Origin: Nitrososphaerota archaeon
Lineage (GTDB): Archaea > Thermoproteota > Bathyarchaeia > Bathyarchaeales > Bathycorpusculaceae
NCBI GenBank assembly: GCA_031282985.1
Contig: JAITCR010000187.1
Span: 1 to 14,759, forward strand
Reading direction: 5' to 3'
Length of the DNA stretch: 14,759 nt
Shown here: piece by piece, positions 7,112-14,759 of the stretch
Layout: each line of letters begins with the position of its first letter
Position numbering within the stretch: the stretch's first letter is position 1
Program-made: the position numbers and the translations under genes
The notes under the pieces: generated by a model
The model's input: only the letters and a program-made list of their open reading frames with translations
What the model was told of the DNA's origin: nothing
Database searches by the model: none

Positions 7112-7164
7112 AACACTTAACAGTCTATAAGAGGCCTTACAGTTTTGCAAGTGTTATTATTTTT
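7112..7164 (+). terminator. Possible terminator after the ThiF-family gene
   Basis: AACACTT (7112-7118) and AAGTGTT (7149-7155) form a 7-bp stem followed at once by ATTATTTTT. It lies 42 bases past the stop codon, in the 125-base gap between two convergent genes. The long loop lowers confidence; the T-tract alone may suffice. Confidence 0.35.
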
Positions 7165-7195
7165 AAAGAAACACCAGGCATAACGATTTTAAACA

Positions 7196-8332
7196 CTATC
7201 GTTCATCGGTTTGATTTTTCCGTTGTATTTTTAATTCTTTTTTGAATGTGAAAAGCAAAACAGCTACAACAACACCAACAATTACAAGTGCAACACCCAC
7301 ACAAATAACTACAATATCCTTTAAACTAAAACCACCAACAATAGACAATCCACTACCTGAACCAGACCCCGACCCACCACCTGAACCAGACCCCGACCCA
7401 CCATCCAATGACCCGTTACTATCGCCAGAGTATACATCATAATCTGTGTTACCAGAAATCACACCACCATTCCTATTAAAAGTTCCATAACCACCAGTTG
7501 CAACACCACCACTATTGCGAATAATTTCGCCACCAGACATAATAAAACTACCATAGTTAAACACGCCACCACCCCCATTTTTAGCTGTGTTACCAGAAAT
7601 CACACCACCAGACATCTCAAAAAAACTCTGATAAGCGTTAAACACACCACCACCCAAAACGTACCCACCATAAGCTGCGTTACCAGAAATTTCTCCTCCA
7701 AACAGCTTAAAAGTGCCACTGTTAAGCACGCCACCACCAGAACCCTGAGCACAGTTGTTGGAAATTTTACCCCCATACATCTCAAAAACACCATAATTAT
7801 ACACACCACCACCTAAAGCATCCTCAGAAGCCCCAGGTTGATGAGGATTAAACCAACCTGTAACAACGGTATTACCTGAAATTTCACCACTATACATAAC
7901 AAGTTTACCACTATAACTAACAGCTACACCACCAGCCCTGTTACCAGCGTTATTTGTATGAGTTACAACAATACCATCAAGCACCAACACACCACTATCT
8001 TCAACAGTAATTGTACTTTTACCTGCTGCACCAATTATTTTGCAATACCCGATTGTTTTACTACTTGTTAGAGTGATATCTTTGTTCATAGGAATTTTAA
8101 GTGCCTCCGTGAGTGTAATGTCATTGTCAAGAGCAATAATAACTTCTTTTGAGGATGTATTGTTGATAGCGTTTTTAAGTTCGGTTTCATTTTTAACATG
8201 TACAGCATTCTCCAAAGCGCCACTAGAGCAAATCATCACAAATGTACATGCCAATAAAGAAGAGACCAATACCACAACCAACAAAGAAACCACTAACAAA
8301 GACCTACGAGAAACACCAAACACAGCAATCAT
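7196..8332 (-). CDS. Secreted beta-helix surface protein (adhesin-like), C-terminally anchored
   Basis: From the ATG at 8332 the product has 378 residues. The N-terminus is a long hydrophobic export signal (about 11-35), preceded by S8-R9-R10. A Cys after L-L-A (C29) resembles a lipobox, so lipoprotein processing is possible. A region of about 35 residues (43-77) may be a small globular start. Residues about 125-303 contain five or six imperfect repeats of the type GGGVxNxGxFxMSGGxISGNTA, a pattern that forms right-handed parallel beta-helices in surface adhesins. A Gly-Ser linker (about 310-328), one membrane helix (about 339-362) and a basic cytoplasmic tail (KKELKIQRK...) follow. It is probably displayed on the cell surface, with a role in attachment or binding of polysaccharide; the ligand is unknown. 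The frame extends to a GTG at 8344 and an ATG at 8338; I prefer 8332 because GGTGG lies eight bases upstream. Confidence 0.8.
   Translation of the reverse strand: MIAVFGVSRRSLLVVSLLVVVLVSSLLACTFVMICSSGALENAVHVKNETELKNAINNTSSKEVIIALDNDITLTEALKIPMNKDITLTSSKTIGYCKIIGAAGKSTITVEDSGVLVLDGIVVTHTNNAGNRAGGVAVSYSGKLVMYSGEISGNTVVTGWFNPHQPGASEDALGGGVYNYGVFEMYGGKISNNCAQGSGGGVLNSGTFKLFGGEISGNAAYGGYVLGGGVFNAYQSFFEMSGGVISGNTAKNGGGGVFNYGSFIMSGGEIIRNSGGVATGGYGTFNRNGGVISGNTDYDVYSGDSNGSLDGGSGSGSGGGSGSGSGSGLSIVGGFSLKDIVVICVGVALVIVGVVVAVLLFTFKKELKIQRKNQTDER
7355..7402. repeat. Two perfect tandem copies of a 24-bp unit (Gly-Ser linker)
   Basis: The 24 bases at 7355-7378 are repeated exactly at 7379-7402. Together they encode most of the Gly-Ser linker in front of the membrane anchor of the surface protein. 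The unit is in frame (8 codons), so copy-number change would alter linker length without a frameshift. Confidence 0.85.
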
Positions 8333-8376
8333 GCACATAACCACCGTTGTCTATAAATGTGTAACACTATTATTGC

Positions 8377-8385
8377 GTATTTAAT
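8377..8385 (-). promoter_or_regulatory. TATA-like element for the surface protein gene
   Basis: The minus strand reads ATTAAATAC here, which would place a transcript start near 8355 and give a leader of about 20 bases to the ATG at 8332, including GGTGG. A second TATA-like string (ACATTTATAG, 8351-8360) is too close to the start for a leader with a ribosome site. Confidence 0.3.
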
Positions 8386-8497
8386 CTTTGTACAGATAGA
8401 ATCGAAAAGGCTTTTCATTTACTCGAATATGTCAAGTCCTTAACGTGTCCTAAGTGGCAAACAGAGTTTACCACCAGTGTATGATCAGGAATAATTG

Positions 8498-9460
8498 TTA
8501 TAGAGGGCCAATACATTTTATGTCAGAGGAAGCATCATCTGTTGAGTAGGCTATTTTTTTGATAATTTCTGTGTTTAAACCAGTCACGTCTAGGGCGTCG
8601 GGTATATCTGATAGCGGTTTTAACACAAATATTCTTTGTGTGTATTCTTTATGGGGCAAAGTTAATTCGTGTGTATTTATCAGGCAGCCTTCATAGGCTA
8701 TTATGTCGATGTCTATAATTCTGGGGCCCCATTTGAAAGTTTTTTTTCGTCCTAGGGTATTTTCAATATCGTTAATTTTTAGGAGTAATTCAAAGGGATT
8801 TAATGTTGTTTTAACAAGAATTGCAGCGTTATAAAATTTTTCTTGCTCAACATAACCTACGGGGGCGGTTTCGTATAATTTAGATTTATTTAATACCGTT
8901 ATATTGGCTGTGTTGGATAATGTTTCTATTGTTTTTTGGATATTTTGTTTTCTGTTACCAATGTTTGATCCAAAAGCCAGTACTGCCTTATAGCCTTCGT
9001 TTATGTTCATGTCTGTTGTTGTATCTGTATCTGTGTTAGGGGTGGTTTTTATGTTTGGTTTTGTGTCTGAGTTTTGTGTTGATATATCGTTTCTGTTTTT
9101 TTCTATTTCCACACCGGTATAAGCAATTTGTCCGTTTAAGGGTGGCTTGTTTTTCATGACTTGAAGTTTAATGTTTAGTATGCGTGCATCATACGAAAAA
9201 GTTTTTTCTATAATTACATAAGAGAGTCGTTCAATTAGCATGAAGCTTTGTGTTTCAATAACTGTTTTTATTATATCGTAAATGTCAGCGTAATTGACTG
9301 TGTCTTGTAAATTGTCACTAAAGTAAGATTTTTCATTATCTACCCATATTTCCATATTTACAGTGAATTGTTGAGGAGAGTTTCTTTCAGATTCCAGAAC
9401 ACCATGCGTTCCCCATACTTTTACGCCTTCAATTAAGATTTTATCCATAGACACCGTCAT
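8498..9460 (-). CDS. folK: Fused dihydroneopterin aldolase (FolB) and HPPK (FolK)
   Basis: Two successive folate enzymes are joined in one 320-residue protein. Residues about 5-121 are FolB, which cleaves 7,8-dihydroneopterin to 6-hydroxymethyl-7,8-dihydropterin: THGVLESE with the conserved Glu at 22, NYADIY near 56-61, ERLS near 77-80 and the KPP lysine at 105. Residues about 157-320 are FolK, which pyrophosphorylates that product with ATP: GSNIGNR (164-170), ETAPVG (197-202), FYNAA (209-213), LGRKK (236-240), WGPRIIDIDI (244-253) and LPHKEYTQRIFVL (268-280). The linker (about 122-156) is rich in Thr, Asp and Asn. It is the last gene of folE-folP-folBK, 14 bases after folP. Start: ATG at 9460; the ATG at 9448 (MDKILIEG) is equally plausible by family comparison, and neither has a good ribosome site. 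Such enzymes are bacterial-type, unlike archaeal MptD/MptE. Confidence 0.93.
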   Translation of the reverse strand: MTVSMDKILIEGVKVWGTHGVLESERNSPQQFTVNMEIWVDNEKSYFSDNLQDTVNYADIYDIIKTVIETQSFMLIERLSYVIIEKTFSYDARILNIKLQVMKNKPPLNGQIAYTGVEIEKNRNDISTQNSDTKPNIKTTPNTDTDTTTDMNINEGYKAVLAFGSNIGNRKQNIQKTIETLSNTANITVLNKSKLYETAPVGYVEQEKFYNAAILVKTTLNPFELLLKINDIENTLGRKKTFKWGPRIIDIDIIAYEGCLINTHELTLPHKEYTQRIFVLKPLSDIPDALDVTGLNTEIIKKIAYSTDDASSDIKCIGPL

Positions 9461-9474
9461 CGTTAACAGTTAGT

Positions 9475-10404
9475 TTATAAACCCCTGACCATTGCGTCAC
9501 TCATTTTTGCAACTTTATACATCTCTTTTACGTCATGGACTCTTATAAAATCAATTCCTTTAGCGATACCAAGGGTAACAGTAGCCGCAGTGCCCTCAAT
9601 GCGCTCATTTACAGGAAGTTCAAGAACTTTACCTATCATAGATTTCCTTGAAGTCCCCAACAACATAGGATATTTAAGGCATTTAAATTCATCTAACCGA
9701 CGCATAATCTCCAAATTTTGCTCCAACGTTTTACCAAAACCTATACCGGGATCCAAAAGAATATTTTCATGTTTTAACCCAGAACATGTAGCTATATCAA
9801 CACTTTTTCGCAAAGACGCTATAACGCAATTAAGAACATCCCCCTGAATAGGTTCAGTGGTGTTGTGCATAGCAATTACACCAGCACCATGTGAAGCGGC
9901 TAAATTGGCAATTTTAGGTTCTTTTATCAATCCATTAACATCATTAATTATATGAGCACCTATTTTGAGCACATTTTCGGCCACAGATAATTTTGAAGTA
10001 TCAACAGAAATGGGCACATCAAGCGTTTTAACAAGCTTTTCAACAACACCAAGAACTCGAGCTAATTCTTCTTTGTCATCCACAACGGTATATCCAGGTC
10101 TTGTAGATTCTCCCCCAACATCAATTATATCAGCACCGTCAGCAACCATTTTTTCTGCTTTACGACAAGCAAAATCAATAATTGAATCCTTATCCCTTAC
10201 AGATAACTTGTCAGGCAGCTCACATGACTTATCGCAGAGCACTTCTTTTGATGCCGTGTTTGATACTTCTGCAAGAAGACCATCACCAGAAAAAGAGTCC
10301 GCCGTAACATTCAAAATACCCATAATATAAGTTTTTTTGCCAATTTCAAACTTGTACTTTCCACAACAATAATAAGATGATCTGCTTTTTTCAAAAGACG
10401 ACAC
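9475..10404 (-). CDS. folP: Dihydropteroate synthase
   Basis: FolP condenses hydroxymethyl-dihydropterin pyrophosphate (made by the FolK domain of the next gene) with p-aminobenzoate to form dihydropteroate in the cytoplasm; it is the sulfonamide target. The 309-residue product has MGILNVTADSFSGDG at 28-42, DIIDVGGESTRPG at 92-104, VDTSK at 134-138, INDVNG at 153-158, DPGIGFGK at 218-225, GTSRKS at 250-255 and RVHDV at 288-292, so all substrate-binding loops are present. Compared with typical DHPS there are about 29 additional residues after loop 1 (about 43-72), containing two Cys. Loop 1 has Ala where Pro is usual in NVTPDSF. Start: GTG at 10404, supported by GAGGTG with a 7-base gap; there are about 27 residues before the first core strand. 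Confidence 0.96.
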   Translation of the reverse strand: MSSFEKSRSSYYCCGKYKFEIGKKTYIMGILNVTADSFSGDGLLAEVSNTASKEVLCDKSCELPDKLSVRDKDSIIDFACRKAEKMVADGADIIDVGGESTRPGYTVVDDKEELARVLGVVEKLVKTLDVPISVDTSKLSVAENVLKIGAHIINDVNGLIKEPKIANLAASHGAGVIAMHNTTEPIQGDVLNCVIASLRKSVDIATCSGLKHENILLDPGIGFGKTLEQNLEIMRRLDEFKCLKYPMLLGTSRKSMIGKVLELPVNERIEGTAATVTLGIAKGIDFIRVHDVKEMYKVAKMSDAMVRGL

Positions 10405-10417
10405 AGTAGGGCACCTC
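10405..10417 (-). promoter_or_regulatory. Strong ribosome binding site deciding the GTG start of folP
   Basis: The minus strand reads GAGGTG at 10412-10417, seven bases before the GTG at 10404. It is the best Shine-Dalgarno match in the window and supports translation of folP from within a folE-folP transcript, the two genes being 68 bases apart. Confidence 0.6.
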
Positions 10418-10472
10418 TATTTGCATGTTTCTCCCCGTAGGACACCTATTAAATGCTAACCACATTTTTGCG

Positions 10473-11027
10473 TTAACCATGATTACCGCCCTGGGCAGCC
10501 AAAATATCGCTCTCGCTAATATCACCTTTTATACAAGTAGTAACAGTTTTAGCTCCAGGCTTTTTTACACCCCTCATGGTCATGCATAAATGTTCCGCTT
10601 CAACACAAACATACACACCTTTAGGTGCAATAATCTCCAGTATAGTTTCAGCTAACTGGGCAGTGAGTCTTTCCTGCAATTGCGGTCTGCCAGAAATTAT
10701 GTCAATTATACGAGCTACCTTACTAAGACCCAATATTCGTCCACCATCAGGCCTATATGCTATACACGCTTTTCCAGTAAAAGGCACTAGATGGTGCTCA
10801 CATATAGAGTGAAAAGGAACATCCTTTACAACAACAAACCCACTACTCTCAGGTTCATAAAAGATTTTAACACAATCTTTTGGATCGGCATGTAAACCAG
10901 CAAATACTTCCGCATACATGTCAGCCACCCGTGAAGGCGTCTCAATTAGCCCTTCTCTACCAGGATTTTCACCAATGGCATACAAAATTTCCCTTATTGC
11001 ATCCTCGATTCTCTTTTTATCAATCAT
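10473..11027 (-). CDS. folE: GTP cyclohydrolase I (type IA)
   Basis: FolE converts GTP to 7,8-dihydroneopterin triphosphate, the first step of folate synthesis. The 184-residue product is close to the usual length. Zinc ligands are C76 and H79 (in SICEHHLVPFTGK) and C148 (AEHLCMTMRGV); the catalytic His is probably H78. The substrate loop GLSKVARI (100-107) and QLQERLTAQ (116-124) are intact. The start is the ATG at 11027, with GTGAG just upstream. It is the first gene of the folate operon and lies downstream of the 23S gene on the same strand. Most archaea use the unrelated-sequence enzyme MptA (FolE2 type) instead, so a zinc-type FolE next to folP and folBK suggests bacterial origin. No gene for removing the triphosphate, no folC and no DHFR are in the window. 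Confidence 0.96.
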   Translation of the reverse strand: MIDKKRIEDAIREILYAIGENPGREGLIETPSRVADMYAEVFAGLHADPKDCVKIFYEPESSGFVVVKDVPFHSICEHHLVPFTGKACIAYRPDGGRILGLSKVARIIDIISGRPQLQERLTAQLAETILEIIAPKGVYVCVEAEHLCMTMRGVKKPGAKTVTTCIKGDISESDILAAQGGNHG

Positions 11028-11056
11028 CTGCTCACGCCTTGTTTTAAACTTTAATG

Positions 11057-11066
11057 CTTTATTAAT
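11057..11066 (-). promoter_or_regulatory. Possible TATA box for the folate operon
   Basis: The minus strand reads ATTAATAAAG, 30-39 bases upstream of the folE ATG, in an AT-rich stretch. The spacing fits the other promoters but the match to box A is modest. Read-through from the 23S unit is the alternative. Confidence 0.3.
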
Positions 11067-11111
11067 GATTTTACTTAAAGATAACTGAAGATACCAAACA
11101 TTTCAATAAAC

Positions 11112-11136
11112 AAAAAATATAATTAATTAAAAAATT
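11112..11136 (-). terminator. T-tracts downstream of the 23S gene
   Basis: About 90 bases past the 23S 3' end the minus strand has two T-runs of six (11131-11136 and 11112-11117) separated by AT-rich sequence. Such paired T-tracts are typical archaeal termination signals and would separate the rRNA transcript from folE. Confidence 0.45.
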
Positions 11137-11219
11137 GTGACAGCAAAACCATGCATAGCTCAACAATACAACACTTCACAGTCTATGAAGAACATTTTAG
11201 GCCTCACGCAAATATCGCT

Positions 11220-11234
11220 CAAACACTACCATTG
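11220..11234 (-). repeat. 23S precursor processing stem, 3' arm
   Basis: On the rRNA strand this reads CAATGGTAGTGTTTG and is the exact complement of the 5' arm at 14252-14266. In archaea the ends of the 23S precursor pair to form a stem that is cut at a bulge-helix-bulge motif. Outside this 15-bp helix the next bases (GCG on this side, CGC on the other) could pair after unequal bulges. Confidence 0.8.
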
Positions 11235-14251
<3,017 letters not shown>

Positions 14252-14266
14252 CAATGGTAGTGTTTG
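14252..14266 (-). repeat. 23S precursor processing stem, 5' arm
   Basis: On the rRNA strand this reads CAAACACTACCATTG, the exact complement of the 3' arm at 11220-11234, some 3 kb away. A 15-bp perfect match exactly at both predicted rRNA ends is not expected by chance. Confidence 0.8.
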
Positions 14267-14507
14267 TTTGGCGTTTGGTGAAAACCTAATTGTTTTCTCC
14301 ACATACTTACTAATATTACATTTTGTTGTGTTGCGCGTCGTATTGTTGACCTATGCATGGTGTCATCGTGAGCATACACACTTTCGACATATGTGGGCTC
14401 TTGTCACACCCTTCACTCCACACCTATTAGATGGAGAGTTGCATCTATTAATTAGCAAACTATGGTTCACCCATAATTGCTGAATTGCATTAGAAGCGGC
14501 TATCAAC

Positions 14508-14516
14508 AATATAAGG
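14508..14516 (-). promoter_or_regulatory. Weak candidate TATA box for the 23S unit
   Basis: The minus strand reads CTTATATTG here, the closest box A match in the region upstream of the 23S gene. It would give a leader of about 230 bases before the processing stem. No strong rRNA promoter is obvious, so the call is tentative. Confidence 0.25.
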
Positions 14517-14639
14517 GTATCGTTCCAGATATCGGTGTTTCTTGACAAAACAATTTATGACCTCCAAAGCCTCAATCAAACCATTAATTGACACTTTACA
14601 CCACACACAAGGAAAAACTACCTAATTTTAGCTATAGCA

Positions 14640-14667
14640 TAACAAAGAACAAAGCGCCTTCGGCGCG
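14640..14667 (-). terminator. Hairpin terminator after the edge gene
   Basis: On the minus strand GCGCC-GAA-GGCGC (14654-14666) is followed by TTTGTTCTTTGTT. A GC-rich stem plus a T-rich tail 14 bases after the stop codon at 14681 looks like an intrinsic-type terminator. Confidence 0.5.
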
Positions 14668-14680
14668 AATTAACTAGACA

Positions 14681-14759
14681 CTACCAATTTGCATAATCAT
14701 CAGTATCCCCTTCAACATAAACCAAACCACCCCCTTCATCAGACCCAGACACACCAACA
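14681..14759 (-). CDS. C-terminal end of an unidentified protein (runs off right edge)
   Basis: A frame entering from the right edge ends at TAG (14681-14683) and gives 25 residues, VGVSGSDEGGGLVYVEG followed by DTDDYANW. The composition (Gly, Asp and Glu with aromatic residues) looks like a flexible acidic tail rather than a noncoding frame, and a hairpin terminator follows at the right distance. Too little is visible to name a family. Confidence 0.45.
   Translation of the reverse strand, partial: VGVSGSDEGGGLVYVEGDTDDYANW

Larger units (their letters stand above)
14267..14680. other. AT-rich region upstream of the 23S gene, no gene recognised
   Basis: About 410 bases between the 23S processing stem and the stop codon of the edge gene. 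It holds no convincing reading frame, no 16S 3' end (the GGATCACCTCC terminus is absent on either strand), no tRNA with a T-loop consensus, and no 5S. It probably contains the 23S promoter and leader; the best TATA candidate is listed separately. Confidence 0.5.

Noticed and set aside
7242..8384. Frames antisense to or out of frame with the surface protein
   Set aside because: Repeat-rich coding DNA with low complexity opens extra frames; none has its own start context or motif.
8403..8417. GAAAAG-G-CTTTTC palindrome downstream of folBK
   Set aside because: The single-base loop and weak AT-rich arms make it unlikely to be a functional terminator or operator.
14340..14400. Possible C/D-box guide RNA in the region upstream of 23S
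   Set aside because: Only an imperfect C box (ACGATGA, minus strand) is visible; no correctly placed D, C' or D' boxes.

Overview
The window is archaeal DNA and AT-rich outside the rRNA gene. The evidence is an Mre11-Rad50 pair, a RadA-like recombinase paralogue, an AN1 zinc finger fused to a membrane protease, archaeal TATA boxes at a fixed short distance upstream of most starts, and a 23S rRNA gene flanked by an archaeal-style processing stem. My best guess at lineage is a mesophilic TACK-type archaeon such as Bathyarchaeia, possibly host- or gut-associated because of the adhesin-like surface protein and low GC. The lineage is inferred, not shown.

Layout from left to right. Positions 1-537 (minus) hold the N-terminal part of an IS91-like (HUH, zinc-ribbon) transposase, with a perfect 10-bp hairpin and a consensus TATA box behind it. 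Positions 669-3960 (minus) hold the mre11-rad50 operon for double-strand-break end processing, with the two genes one base apart. Positions 4164-4988 (plus) encode an AN1-finger/site-2-type metalloprotease. Positions 5083-5805 (minus) encode a RadA/RecA-fold protein that has lost its Walker A lysine. Positions 6030-7070 (plus) encode a ThiF/MoeB-type E1 enzyme with an extra C-terminal domain. Positions 7196-8332 (minus) encode a secreted, C-terminally anchored beta-helix protein.

Positions 8498-11027 (minus) form a folate operon in the order folE, folP, folBK. It covers GTP cyclohydrolase I, dihydropteroate synthase, and a fused dihydroneopterin aldolase-HPPK. Together these enzymes carry GTP to dihydropteroate, apart from triphosphate removal from dihydroneopterin triphosphate. 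This is the bacterial version of the pathway; archaea usually use MptA/MptD/MptE for pterins. I regard it as the most notable content of the window and a likely transfer from bacteria.

Positions about 11235-14251 (minus) are a complete 23S rRNA. Its ends are bracketed by a perfect 15-bp inverted repeat (11220-11234 and 14252-14266), the expected precursor stem. No 16S end, spacer tRNA or 5S is seen next to it, so the 23S appears to be its own transcription unit here. Positions 14267-14680 are an AT-rich upstream region with no recognised gene, followed at the right edge by the C-terminal end of an unidentified minus-strand gene with a terminator-like hairpin.

I found no CRISPR array, no tRNA and no clear undescribed defence or mobile system. 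The items most worth a second look are the folate cluster with its fusion and insertion, the catalytically degenerate RadA paralogue, and the isolated 23S unit.
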